A stretch of DNA of 64,000 nucleotides, taken from the NCBI RefSeq assembly GCF_036370855.1, contig NC_088098.1, forward strand, positions 205,451,336-205,515,335, written 5' to 3'. This document shows positions 34,680 through 47,100 of the stretch, one piece after another. Below the pieces are notes generated by a model. It saw nothing but the letters and a program-made list of their open reading frames with translations. It made no database searches and was not told the DNA's origin. Numbering within the stretch: the stretch's first letter is position 1; each line of letters opens with the position of its first letter. Source of the DNA: Dromaius novaehollandiae. Taxonomy: Eukaryota > Chordata > Aves > Casuariiformes > Dromaiidae. Both the position numbers and the translations under genes were made by a program.

Positions 34680-36700
34680 AGAGAAATCAAGAAACTTGAA
34701 AATACAAAGGTATACACCACATGCCTATAACTAAAGCATATTTCATTAATGACGGTGACATTCAAGCTTAGGAAAGAAGGTCAGAAATACACAGTAGCTA
34801 TAAGTTCTTTCTTTCATTGTTTCTGTTTTAAAGGTCTCAGAATGACAAAAAATGCTTACCATTGTGTTCATTGCCATTCTCCCTTCAGTTGCCCATTTAA
34901 ATTCTGGAATATTATACCTGCTTGTACTTGCTGCTTGAAATAAGAGCATCTATATTCTGCAATGCATCTTATTTACTTACCAGTGTGCTGGCAGAGAATT
35001 CTCAATTGACAAGTCCATTGTGCTCAGTTCTGTACAAGCCTCCTGTAAGACCCAACCTTCCCCCTTCCCCCACAAGAACTCAAAGACAAATGGTTATAAC
35101 TAACAACAAAAAAGTTAAATAAAATATCTCCCATGCTTTACAGATAGGGAAAAAGGTTAGCAGAAGGAATATGTGACTTGATTCTCAGCATACACACAGC
35201 CAAATCACGAACTGACTTTACATCTCCTATTTTCCTAGTGCCATCATTACAAGACCTTCCTTCCTACCTCTGGTTTAACTTTCTTTTATACTTAACCCAT
35301 GCACCTGCTGTTCCATATCAGGGATTCAGATTCCACAGAATGACAAGGTTAGCATATAAATTTGCAAGATTGTAGATGTAACCAAGATAATTAATATGCA
35401 GAGATGCGCTCAGCATATTTTTACTTTTCTTCTTCACAGATAAGGTCTGCTTTGCCTTTGGATTAAAGAAGATGCATCATGTAGTATTCCTACTGCAATT
35501 AATTGATGAATATATTCTCCCTCACTGGAGTTTCTGATATGTCTAGAAACCTGCCACTGTGCAAACTAAATGAGTATGTCCAAAATAAGGAAGAGAATAA
35601 AGAAGAAAGAGAAGTCAAAAAAAAAAAGGCGGAACTAGTTGATATGTGTCAGTTACAGTATTCTGAATTTATCCTTCTAACCTTGCTAGAAATCCTAGAG
35701 AAATTGGATGCTTCAGTTAAAACTGACCCTAGGCAGTTTCAACTCACATGATGATTATTTGCTCAGAAGTTCAGTAAAGGTCTATTTGACTGTGGCAGTA
35801 TTACAGGAGGTCATATTTTTTTAAAGATGAACTGTTCTTGAGTAATTTCTACAATTTACTGGGCTGAAGTAAGCTCTCTATCAATATCAACCACATGTCT
35901 TCTTTTTTTCACATATTTTTCTCGAATTGTTTTCTGTTTTTTTCATCACTATTTCTTGAAGATTTTATAAAGAAAATGCCACATTTTTCTCAGTAATAGA
36001 GTTCCCCATGCCCTCTGTTGCAGTACAGAAAAATTGTGATAGGTTATAAGGTCTTATGCCACTCGAAAACTTTTTGTTTTTATATTCCAGCATAAAAATC
36101 TGGCTCCAAGCAAAGCAACATATAATTGCTGTTTTCCAAGTACCTGGAAACTTTAAGTAGGCTCTAGACCCATTGTACTAGAAACTGAACATGTGTTTAG
36201 TCAGTCTCTGATTTAGTTGCAGTCTGACAACCTGAGAAAATGATCCAAAAAACAAAACTAAGCAAGAAATAAATAAATAAAAATAATGAAATAAAATGAG
36301 TGGTGCACTGTTAGATTCTACTTTACAACAGTACTGTAGTTCTGTTTGGAAAAAGCTGAGAGAAATTATTCTTGATCAGACCTATTTGGTCCTACAAAAT
36401 TTACTTCCCTCTTTGTTTTGTTTGTCAAACATGTAAAACAGTACAGGTGTATGAAAGCTGTTGTAGTAAAGGGGCAGTAAATTGAAGTCTGAAGACTTTC
36501 CATAGCTAGCCTACCTTCCATTTTCCCCAAGTCTCATCTGATTGACAGGTCCTTAACATGATACGCTGATTAAGGCTATTCTAAGAAAAATAAACATCTC
36601 ACATGGAGAATATTCTTTCTTTATTCCTTTTTGTTTGTTTATTTGTTTGTCTGAGTGTCATTCTCGTGTGATAATAAATTTGTTTGTTTTTTCAAAATTC
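34680..36700. other. stretch without recognisable genes
   Basis: AT-rich, no recognised gene or interspersed repeat. The 82-codon frame at 35503-35751 is lysine/glutamate rich because of an A/G-rich run and shows no domain. Confidence 0.5.
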
Positions 36701-36709
36701 TCTGTGAAG

Positions 36710-36899
36710 AAGTGTCACATCCAGAAATCCCAGAAACCCAGTCTCTGGATCAAGCAAAATGGTGTTTTCGGTGGGTTGCTGAGGAATTAGGCAGGAAAAA
36801 ACTCATTCGAATTCTACTGGAACTTTGTCCGAAGAGAATTATTTCTGTGAATTATTTCAAATTTTCAGAACCACTGTCTGGTGAAAAAAATATTTCATT
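36710..36899 (+). other. candidate internal exon (unrecognised gene)
   Basis: An open frame is bounded by plausible splice signals. A T-rich tract and GTGAAG end at 36709, and ATT|GTAAGTTTTC gives a donor after 36899. The enclosed 190 bases translate without a stop as a peptide containing QAKWCFRWVAEELGRKK and, further on, ILLELCPKRII: amphipathic, Trp-containing and less biased than the surrounding AT-rich frames. The frame stops one base after the donor, as expected for an exon. The acceptor's pyrimidine tract is interrupted by AAAA, and I do not recognise the protein. It could be an exon of an unknown gene, a relic of a degenerate coding sequence, or chance. Confidence 0.22.
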
Positions 36900-37309
36900 G
36901 TAAGTTTTCTAATCAGCTCTGCTAATTAGGGATTTTGTCTGAGAAAAATAAATGAAAATTAATGAAAGCTTTCTTTCCTTAAAGGAACTAATGAAACAAA
37001 TGAATAACCAGAAGAAGCAATATCCATTTTACAAAGAGCCGTGATGCAACACGCCCTCAAAACCTGTGCATTCATTATTGACTCTACTTTTAATGTCACT
37101 ATGTGAAGTATCTATAAAAAATTCTAAATGAACATGAAGGACATTATAGTTATCAACCACAACATACAGGTTTCCATAGATAAAGTTATACTGAACTAGA
37201 CTTGCAGCTTTGTATTCAAAAATTCTGCCTCTGAAGTGTCTTTAATTCAGAAACTTTAGAGCAAAGGAAACACAAGATTCACAGAGCAAGAGTTATGGAA
37301 GTTTTCTGT

Positions 37310-37790
37310 AGAAAATGTATTGAGACAAATAAGTGAGACAAATATGTGAAATAATATATTCTTAAAGAAATGGAAAACACACTCCACCGTGATGCAGAAA
37401 TGAGGAAACATTCAACAAAATAGAAAAATTGAAAAGGAAACAAAGAAATGATTTTTTCTCATTTAGGACATGACTGTGGAACTTGTTACCACAGGGTATC
37501 CCCAGGACAAGAAATTAGTGGGGTTCAAAAGAAGATGAGTAATGTACATGAACTAGAAGAAGAATTATATCAGTAATTAAAGGAACATAAACCCTATGCT
37601 TCATGAGTTAAAACTGTCACGAGTTAGAAAGGAGAACTTTCTTGGGGCTGATTATCCTCAAATTATCTATTATAGGATTTTTCTGAAATTGCTTAGTGAC
37701 AGGGCAGACTAATGGACAAACATAAAACCACAGATCTTATCCAAAATGGCATCTGGTATGTTCATATTTGGAAGACTCAGTTGTTTTCCT
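37310..37790 (+). mobile_element. ancient CR1/L3-like LINE 3' end
   Basis: The segment follows the order of the 3' end of old reptilian/avian CR1-like LINEs. ACTGTGGAACTTGTTACCAC is followed by an AAGAAATTAGTGGGGTTCAA block, ACATAAACCCTATGCTTCA, GAGTTAGAAAGGAGAACTTTC and GGGGCTGATTATCCTCAAAT, and finally a CATCTGGTATG-like segment. It is plus-strand, 5' truncated, much more diverged than the 39-42 kb copies and therefore older. It codes for nothing now. The left limit is uncertain. Confidence 0.7.
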
Positions 37791-37799
37791 GATTCTTGT

Positions 37800-39455
37800 C
37801 AGTTATCAGTAAGTAGTTGAAATCCTGATGCGTGAAGAAATTTATAGGCACTACAGTTCTGGTTTTTATTGCTACAAAACTTTTCAAATTGTGTCTAGTA
37901 TAAGTGACTTATTCCTGCTAATTTTTGGCTGTATTAAAAAGTTAAAAAAAAGGTTAAGAAAGCTATGCTACATGCAATGCTTCTTTATTCTTTGTCATCA
38001 GAAAAAATAAATAGAAACATTTGTTCCACTTTTTCTGCATTTTTTATATCTCCATCATGTCCTCCTGTATTTATTGTTTTCCTCAAGTAAATAGTCCCAG
38101 ACTCTTCAATCTCTCTGTGCAGAAGCTGAAATGCATCTCACATCTCTCTCTTTGCAATAGAATGATATAATGGAAAATGATCGTCCACACATATCATTCT
38201 GCTGTCTAATAGCAACACAGAATTTTTGGTATTATTTCCTATCCCTGTTCCTTATTAATCATAACATTTTGTTTGTTTTTCAGCTGCTAGTGAAAGTTCA
38301 GCGTGCAAAGTGGCACAGAAGCTTAGTTAGTGGAGTGAGCCATGGAAAAAGATGCTGAGTAAGGTCTGGATTTTAAAGATTTTCATGGAAAAGACAAAGT
38401 TCTCTGGTACATACCAGTTACAATATGTTCCCTTAACAACTATCTGTAAGGTGGGATGGGTAGGGATAGAACAGTTCTTGTTAACAGGTACAGTAGTTGC
38501 TTAATCCATTTCAAAGCACAATAAAGTCCTACCCCAACAAAGAGTTTACACATATGTTTAAGGTTATACATGAGCATATCTATACCTTCACTGTTATAAA
38601 GTAAGCAAGTTTTGTGAACTACATGAGGGGTTAGATTTATTAGGGTAAAAATTAAATGGAAAAAGATCAGAAAGATTGGAACACTAAATAAATAACAGAG
38701 TAAGACATTTAAGACATTCATCAAAACCTTTCCATTAATGATAAGGAAAGAAGACTTAAAATGTATATATTTCAACCCTATTGAGAGTAATTAGCATTCT
38801 TATATCAAAATTCACTTCCTGTTCCTTCTTCCAAATACCTGCTATTTTTCCTGCTGTGAGCCTTATACAATCCTTTGCTTTCGAATAGTAGCAACATAAG
38901 TTCATCTGTTCTTCTTCAAGCTGCATTCCATGCTTTCCTTAATAGGAGTAGCAGAGGTTCCTTCCCCCTGCCCCCCGAATTCCCATGTAATTCTTTCTTC
39001 TCCAGCAAAGATCAATCAATTGCCATTATGTTACTCTTGATACTGATACCGTATCATGCAGTAAAAAAAATCAGCTTTGAACAAGGCCATAAGTCCTCTT
39101 GCTCAATTAGTTCCATAGAGATAATGGTTAATGAGATCAGGAAGTGCTTGGGCAAGGAAATAGCTCAAGGGAGCTATTCGTTTGAATAGAGTAAGGGGCA
39201 TATCTAGGGCTATCTACATACTTCTTCTAAGCCTACCTCGCCTTTCTTTTTGAAGATGGAAACATGCTGTGCTTTGAAATCTGTTAAGCCAAATGATTTT
39301 CACAGGCTTCAGATTTGACCAGGAAAGGCAGGAAATCCCTACACATTTGTATTTTGGTGCATAAATTGCAGTTTTATTGGGACAGATTGATTTCATTTAC
39401 ACTACTTTACCTACACTTCAGTGTACTCTATGCTTTCAAAAGATATCTGCATGCT
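37800..39455. other. stretch without recognisable genes
   Basis: AT-rich sequence. A 111-codon minus-strand frame (38775-38440) is dominated by Leu/Phe/Ile from T-rich DNA and shows no recognisable domain. Confidence 0.5.
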
Positions 39456-39460
39456 CAGTA

Positions 39461-41130
39461 GGATCATAGGATCATTTAGGTTGGAAGGGACCTTGGGAGG
39501 TCTCTAGTCCACCCTCCTGCTCAAAGCAGGGTCAGCTATCGGGTTAGACCAGGTTGTTCAGGGCTTTACCCAGTCAGGTCTTGAAAACCCCCATGGATGG
39601 AGGCTGCACAACCCCTCTCAGCAACCTGTGTCATGCCTTGACAGTCCTAATGGGGAAAAAGCTTCTCCTTATATTCAGTCTCAACTGAGTTGACTCAGTT
39701 TCTACTCGTGCCCATTGTCTCTTATGAAGAGCGTGGATACAACTTCTTGATAACTCCCTGTAGGCACCATCAGGCTGCTGTCAGGTCCCCCTGAAGTTGT
39801 CTCTGCTCCAGGCTGGACAAGCCCAGCTCCCCCAGCCTCCTCAGAGGGAAGTGCCCCAGCCTCAGCCATCTCAATGGCTCTCCACTGAACCACCACCAGT
39901 TTGTCAGTCTAATCTGCATTGGGGGCCAAAACTGGGCACAGTATATGGTCTAGCAAATGCAGAGTAGAGGAGATTATGCCTTCCCTGGATCTCCTGGCTC
40001 TGTTCCTGTTCATACAGCCCAGTGTGCTGCTGGCCCCTTTGCTGCCAGGGCACACTGCAGCCCATGCTCAGTTTGCTGTCCAACAGGACACCCAAGGCAT
40101 TTTCTGCAGAGCTGCTCCCCAGGCAGGCAGTCCCCAGCCAGTATTGCTGCAGGTGGGTCTTCCTTCCCAGTTGAGGAAATTTGCCTTTATTCTTGATTTT
40201 CATCAGGTTCCTGTTGGCCCATCCTCCATCCTGCCTATGTCCCTTTCGATGGCAGCCCTGCCCTTGAGTGCATCAACGCCCCAGTTTGGTGTCATCTACA
40301 TACTTTATAAGAATGCGCTCCATTTCCTTCTCTAGGCCATTGACAAAGATGTTAAACAGGACAGGTCCAAGGATAAACCCGTGCAGCACTCCAGTTGTTA
40401 CTGACCTCCAGATAAAGACAACTTGTTAACCACTATCCTCTGAACCTGACCATTTAACTACTATTTTACACATCCAGTTGCCCACCCTCAACTTAGGTGC
40501 AAGAATACTGTGGGAGATAATGTTAAAGCCTTGCTAAAGTAGAAGCAAATGACATCCACTGTTCTGCCCTCATCCACAAATCCAGTCATTTTATCAGAGA
40601 GGGTAATCAGGTTGGTTATGTATGATTTATCTCAGTAAATCCACAGTGACTGTTCCTCTTCTTTTTCATGGGCCTAGAAATGTGCTACAAGAGGACTTGC
40701 TCCATGATTTTCTCAGGGGCCAAAGGCTGTCAATCAGGCCAGGACTTCCTGAATTGTTCTTTTGGTCCTTTTTAGAACTGGGTACGCCCTTTGCCTTTCT
40801 CCAGCCAGCTGGGACCTTTACCCCACAGTCCCCAAGACCCTTCAAAGATGATAGAAAGTAGCCTTTCAGGGATGTCACCTAGCTCTCTGAGCAGGCCATT
40901 GAGTATCATGAACTTGTTGGATTAAGTTCTTGCAAGTTATTCCTGACTCAACCCTTATCCACAGGGTGGTTCTCCTCCTGCTCCGTCTAAGCACAGGGGT
41001 CTGGAAGTCCTTTTTAGTGAGGCCTGAGTCAAAGAAGGCATTGAGTACCTCTGCCTTATTTATATCCAGTCACTGAATCACCCACTCCATTTAACAGTGC
41101 ACCCACATCTTCTTACACAGCATTTCATGC
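39461..41130 (-). mobile_element. CR1 LINE, minus strand, with degenerate reverse transcriptase
   Basis: The 3' end lies at about 39461 (plus strand GGATCATAGGATCATTTAGG, the complement of the CR1 tail). Reading leftward on the minus strand from about 41.1 kb, the ORF2 reverse transcriptase is recognisable in pieces. A VPAGWRKAKGVPSSKKDQK segment lies near 40.82 kb. ILGPVLFNIFVNGLEKEM follows, then the catalytic box YVDD at 40302-40291 and KYVDDTKLG around it. A C-terminal LGVLLDSKLSM segment near 40.1 kb comes last. Frameshifts and stops separate these pieces, so the element is inactive. It is longer than most CR1 fragments here. The 5' limit near 41130 is approximate, and the sequence from 41130 to 41236 is unassigned. 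Confidence 0.9.
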
Positions 41131-41236
41131 ACACAATCAGGGATGACAGCTTCAGAACAACTCTTGATGAGATGTGTGCCTTTACTATGGTACTTATCCA
41201 AAAATTCCTGGAAACATTAATGAAGGTTACTTTGGT

Positions 41237-41697
41237 CAGAATTATAGAAATATTTAGGTTGAAAGGGACCACTCAAAACAGGGTGAAATTCAGAATTAGA
41301 TAAGATTGCTCAGGGCCTTGTTCAACTGAGCTGCTGAAACACCAAGGATGGAGATTCTACAGCTTGTCAGGACAACTTGTTCCAGACCTTAACCACTTCA
41401 GTTGTTAATATACTTTTTTTTTCCTCATGCCTAATTGAAATTTATTTTGATGCCACTTTAACCATTGTCTCTAGTCCTTTCACTTTACAACTGCGAGAAG
41501 ACTCTGGTTTCATTTTCTCTGTAACTCCTGTTTATATGATGGTGAGAGCAATGAGATTCCCCCTTATTTTTCTTTTCTCCAGGTTAAACAAACACATCTC
41601 TTTCAGCCTCTCCTCATAACTCGCATGCCCAAATCCCCAAACCATATTAATTGTCCTCCACTGGACTCCTTCCAGTATATCTATGTCTTTCTTGTGG
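41237..41697 (-). mobile_element. second CR1 fragment, minus strand
   Basis: The plus strand starts CAGAATTATAGAAATATTTA followed by GGTTGAAAGGGACC, the complement of a CR1 3' terminus, and continues through the CTCCAGGTTAAACAAACACA and CAGCCTCTCCTCATAACT blocks typical of the CR1 3' region. It is a separate, more diverged copy from the 39.46 kb element and keeps about 460 bp. Its broken 5' end abuts the 5' end of the next, plus-strand CR1. Confidence 0.85.
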
Positions 41698-42072
41698 TAG
41701 AAACCCCAAACTGATGGCAGATCTTATCAATGTGTATAAATATCTGAAGGGAGGGTGTACAGAGGATTTGGTCAGACTCTTCTCACTGGTGTCCAGTGAT
41801 AGGAAGATAGGCAACAGGCACAAACTGAAACACAGGAAGTTCCATCTGAATGTAAAGCAAAATGTTTTTCTGTGACAGCAACTGAGCCCTGGAACAGGTT
41901 GCCCAAGAGAGAGGCTGTGGAGTCTCCTTCCTTGGAGATATTCAGAAGTCATCTGGAGAAGGTTCTGGGCAACCTGCTCTAGGTCACTCTGGTTAAGCAG
42001 TGGGGTTGGACTAGATGGTCTTTAATGGTCCTTTCCAACTTCAACCATTCTGTAATTCTGTGATTCTGTGAC
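41698..42072 (+). mobile_element. CR1 LINE 3' fragment, plus strand
   Basis: Near its start the segment translates as ADLINVYKYLKGGCTEDLVR, then LFSLVSSDRKIGNRHKLK: the conserved C-terminal end of CR1 ORF2. The usual CR1 3' region follows (CCCTGGAACAGGTTGCCCAA, GGTTGGACTAGATGGTCTTT) and the tail of ATTCTGTGA-type 8-bp repeats, ending near 42072. It is 5' truncated at the junction with the minus-strand fragment and not functional. Confidence 0.92.
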
Positions 42073-42079
42073 TTAAAGC

Positions 42080-43435
42080 TGGTCTTTTAATGGGTAACTA
42101 TTAGCTGTTAATTGTAAACATAATTGTATGCTTCCAAACTAATTTGTTTCTTATCGTCAACAGTGATAGTCTGCAATTCAGTGTCATGAAAGATGTACCT
42201 TTTGTAACATTTGCATCACAAAATAAATATCATTACTTTAAAACCAAAATTGGACATCAAGTTATTGGTAACTTTAGTTTTAGAGCCCCGCATATGCATT
42301 TTATGTTCAGCTTAACTGGTGAACCTTACAACTCCTGAACTTTCTGTGCCATATGCCATTACGATTTTGAAGAAAATTAAGTGTTCCAAGATCTTCCTGG
42401 ATTGTTGTTGTTAAAAAATGAGCAACACACTTCTCCTGCTGAAATACTTATTCTAATATTTTTTTCTTAGTGAAGTATTAAAATAGAAGAATTGCGTCTA
42501 ATTTAGGTGGCTGCCCCTCTCAAGGAATCTCCTACTAACATAATGAAAAACTTTGGGGTATGTGTGGCTTTCCACTACTGGGAAAAAAATAATCTGAAAT
42601 ATTTCCTACTCATGCAAGTTTATAGCTCTTTCTTGATTGACTGCAAACTAAAAGGAAAAGATCCAAAACTATCTCCCTGAAAGTCTGTGAAACCAATCTG
42701 CTAACCACAATTGTTGCTAAATAAGAAATAATGCATAGCTTTTTCCCAGTCCACTATTTGCAAACAGAGATTTTGCTTTTTCTACTCAGAAAAGCAGTAG
42801 ACATGATTTTGATTAGAATCAGGTCTTGAAGAATCAAGAACTTGAAGAATTTGTACCATATTAATAGAGTCAAGAGTTATTTATAAGATACAATTTCTTC
42901 AGCTTTGGTTACATTTCCACAACTAGTCCTGAATAATTATATTGCATTTAATTTCTATCTTGTCATAAAAGACAAACTCTTGGATTTCATAAAGTACAAC
43001 GCATCTTGATACTGTGAAAACAGTTACCTTTATGGTGAATCCTGTCTACTTTGTTGCACAGACAGGAGACAATCTCCATATTTTCTGATATCTAGTGGTA
43101 TCCATTGATATAATTTGTTCTCAAATAAAATAAAATGCCTTTTAAAATGGGTCAGCTTATTTCAAATACAGTATTTTTCACTGAAACACAGCATGTTTTC
43201 TTAAATGAAGAAAGAACTTTTCCAATATAGTCAATTTTTAAAGAAATAATTATCTGATTTACTGTTATTGACTTATTCCCGATTTCTAAATTATTATGCC
43301 CTAAATTTTGAAAGAAAAAAACGAATGAAAAAAATGTGAGTGGAAACAAAAGGCTAATCTTTCTCCTTCACTTACGTCAAATGTTATTACTGAACAAAAT
43401 CACTTTGTTAAAGCTGTGTAGAGAACCGGTACTAA
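42080..43435. other. AT-rich stretch without recognisable genes
   Basis: No gene or repeat recognised between the CR1 cluster and the LTR. Confidence 0.5.
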
Positions 43436-43444
43436 ATGTGGTTA

Positions 43445-44156
43445 TGTCTCGACATTGCCGCCGCACCGCCATTTCCTGGCACTGAACATCCTGCCTCGAA
43501 CTAAAGAAACCATCTTCTTCACAGTTTAGAGGTAAACCACCTCATGTGCCTGTGCAGGAAAAAAAAAAGTTGCAAAGAGGGCAGAAGAAGGCTGCTAGGG
43601 GAACAGCACGCCTGGCACGAACCGCACAGACACAGTTGCGATCTGCGCATGAACAAGAGCCCCCCAGAAGCACCTAGCCCGTTTCTGGAAGGTTCTGAGA
43701 GGGCGGACTGCGCACAACAGTTAATCTGCATGGGAAGTGAGGAAGCACCTCCCAGAGGCGGGGCAAAAACCTATAAAAACTGCAAACTGTGTGAATAAAG
43801 GGAAGAAGGAGCCCCGCGGAGTGGCCACCTGTGCACCAAACTCTGCGCTCTTCGCGGCCGGGCCTTGGCCGCCGCCACTGCCGGCGGGGGCTTGCAATGA
43901 CTGATGATCTCGAACGGAGTCAGCGGAACATCATCGGACTTGGAGTGGCAGTGGCTAGTTCCTTTCGTCCTTTCCCAACTTTCTCTGTCTCTTCTGCTTG
44001 CCCTTGTTCCCCTCTCCCCTTCACCCTTCCCCCCCACCTTTTCTCCCCACTTCGTGAAAAATAAAGTTAAGAGGTTGTACGATATTTGACTGGTTATAGC
44101 GTCTTAATCTCGTCCTTGGGATCGTAACGAAACCCTCCCGATATTGGATCGGGACA
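43445..44156 (+). mobile_element. solo retroviral-type LTR (endogenous retrovirus)
   Basis: The block is GC/CpG-richer than both flanks and has LTR order: a U3-like part, a TATA box CCTATAAAAAC near 43771, and an R region with CpG-rich sequence and a long pyrimidine tract. The poly(A) signal GAAAAATAAAG follows near 44056-44066, then a short U5. The ends match as imperfect inverted repeats: TGTCTCGA at 43445 and TCGGGACA at 44149-44156. No primer-binding site, gag, pol or env sequence follows, so it is a solo LTR left by recombination between two LTRs. I find no clear target-site duplication at these ends. A TGGTTAT pair (43439-43445 and 44091-44097) would imply different ends, so the borders are tentative. 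Family not identified. Confidence 0.7.
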
Positions 44157-44159
44157 AGC

Positions 44160-47100
44160 TGCGGTGGCTCACATTTTGGGAATTGCCAACCTTCCCAAAA
44201 TCTTATCTTTTTTTGGCAAGGACAAAAGCATGGGACAATAGACCAGTTGTTTTAGAGCCCATGCTCACTGAAGACCCTCTCAAGTCTCAGTTCAATTTTT
44301 TATTTGTTGCCTCCCAAAGTCCCAAATGGCCGTAGATAGTTTGAATCACAATTTAATTATTTGAGAACCATGAAGGAAGGAAAAGGAAAAAAAACAAGAG
44401 TTTGCAAAGGAATTTTTACAACCATTCATTTTGTTGTGAGATAGCACAAGAGAACTACAACTGTCTGTTATTAAGGATCATTCAGAACTGAAAAGGCTGT
44501 CAGAGATTTTTTTTTTCCCCAGCTCGTCTTAATCTTAAGTAAGCTTTGTGAGTAACATGAGCCTCTACATGACATAGCTCTTTGTTACTGTAAAACTTCT
44601 TACAAGTGCAATTCTTCACAAGCTAGAATACAACTATTCCTGTGCATTGATGACTTGATCCCATACTTCCAGTTGGGTCCCATGTGTTTGGATGCTCCCG
44701 TTTGCGCACTGTCCTTGCTGCTGGCTGCAGTCAGGCTTTCCTCTGTGTTCAGCTTCTCTGAGAACTTGGGTTCCAGCCGCAGCAAGCTCATATGCACTAC
44801 AGCCTTGCCTAACAGAAGGCAGAAAAATAGGTCACTTCCTATACCAGAACAAGCAGCTTCTGGGAGTTTTTCAGGTGATTTTTTGTGGATAGCTTTTCTC
44901 AAGTGAGAAGCGCTCCTCCATCTCTTTGCAATATATCAGAGCCTGGGAACAAATACAGCAAGTCAGAGTTCTCAAAACACACAATGCAAAGTGCGTCTAG
45001 ATACTACATGGGGGTTACAGACCCACAGTAGCAGTTACGACAATTTTTACACAACCAGAATGCAATTATTTAAATGAGATAAACATATTCCCAAATTATT
45101 ACAGACTTCTAAGCATTAATAGCAAATACTTGTCTGAAACCGGCTTGGCTAGTTGCTTATGTGGTCATATTCCTCTGGTTGATCCATCATCTTATGCCAG
45201 ACTATTCTGATAGTTACTACTGAATCAGATCTCCCTATGTGTAAATTCTGAAATCTGTTTAAAAAAAAAAGATTTAATTTAGAATTTCTGAGCTTAACAC
45301 TGGAGGCAGGCATCTTGCCAGAAAGTGGAATCCTTTATAGCAAACAGAATTGGAGCTCCTTTTTGGGAATGGAAAACACTTTCCTTCTAGATTTGGAGCA
45401 GTTGGTGTTCTATGAAGGCATTTATTAAGAAAGAATATCATCTTTAGATCGTTGCAGTGTCTCTTTGGATGCTTAAAACTAATATTATATGGAAACTGAG
45501 GCATAGAACTAGTACGGAGTGAAAACTGGAATGTACTTTGTAGCTTAATGTGCCCTAATACTGAAATGAAAAGTGTCACCAAAAAAAAAAAACCAAAAAA
45601 ACCCCAAAAAACAGAGGTAATACAAAGCAGACAAAAAAGAAAGTGTCTGTAATTATTTGAAAAACTTCAGAGATTTAGTTCACAATTTTACAGGTTCACA
45701 AAATCCATCTTTATGTGTGAACTGACAGATTAATACACTGAACAAAATCCTGAGCTTGAAAAAAAAGGTTGGAAAAATAAAACAAATACAAAAATGGAAC
45801 GCAAAACTTCTCAGTACTGTGGAAAATCAAGTTTCATGCAGAGACAGGTGTAGATTTAATGCATAATATTGCCATATATTGAAAGACAAGATTATAAATA
45901 TTGTGTGTACACACAGAGTTCAAGCATTTGCTTCAAGAAAAGACTTCCAACATGCCAGTGTATCAGTTCAAAGTATATGATTTCCAACGTTGGAGTGGGA
46001 GTCTGAGGGCATGAATTAGTCTGGAATATATTTCTACAGCTGGAATTTGAAATTTAGTGGATATCCTTTTCACCAGTTGTTATATAAGGTCGCTACCAGT
46101 GCTGCCTCAGCAATTACCAGGAGAGCAACGTGTCAGAACCTTTTTGAAATGTTCCTTTATCACAGTCATTTGAGAATGTAACTTGCTTTGAGGATGCCGG
46201 AAAACCACAGAAGCAATCATTGTAAAATGCGAGCACAAACACTGCATGGCGATGGACACAGACCAATTTCAGGAAGTGACAGAGGCAGAAAATGGTTCCA
46301 AACCAATAATTCATAAACTAATATTCAAGAGCTCTAAAAGTAGACCAGTGGGGGGAAAAAAGGCCACAAAAAATAGTGAAAAATAACTATTTTTAATTTT
46401 GGTAGCAAAATTCTATTTTTAAGTAGTACAGGTGATGAAAAATATACATTTGACACAAAGGTAGAAGGCCTTGAAAGTAATAGGCTGATGAAGCTGAATC
46501 GTAAGCATGTTGAGGTCTGTATGGTATATCTAGAGGTGACTAAGTTCCTTCGATGAATGAGTGCAACATCAATTGTGAGTTTTAATCCAGTTCTAGGGAC
46601 CTGAATGAAAAAATAAAAAAGCATCAGCAGGCAGAACTGAGTAGAAGACACCCTGAACCGATGCATCCAGGATTTCAAATCTTCCCTCCATGCCCATCCT
46701 TAAAGAGCATTTTAAATGCTGGTTAGACGCTCTTGCATAATGGGTGTCTCTCATTAGTGTAGCTAAGAGGCTCATAGCCGAGGCGTTCAGCTCAGTTAGG
46801 AAAAGGTCTCTTCAGCAAGGGTGGGCACTCAAAATTATATTTCTGACCTCCAGTGAAGGTGATGCATCCCATGGTGTTCTTTGGAGCAGCTGGGGGTAAG
46901 GCAGGGGAAAGGCACAGTCTGGACTCATGCACATGAAGGCCAATTTGGGGCCAGTTTTGAAAATCTGCAGAGACTAAGACGAGCAGAAGTTGTTCTCAGG
47001 ATTTAGGCATCTATATGCATGTCCAGCAAACGAAATGTAGATACTGTGAGCTTCACATGCAGATTACTTGATTTCTTTTGGTACCTAAATATGCCTGTCC

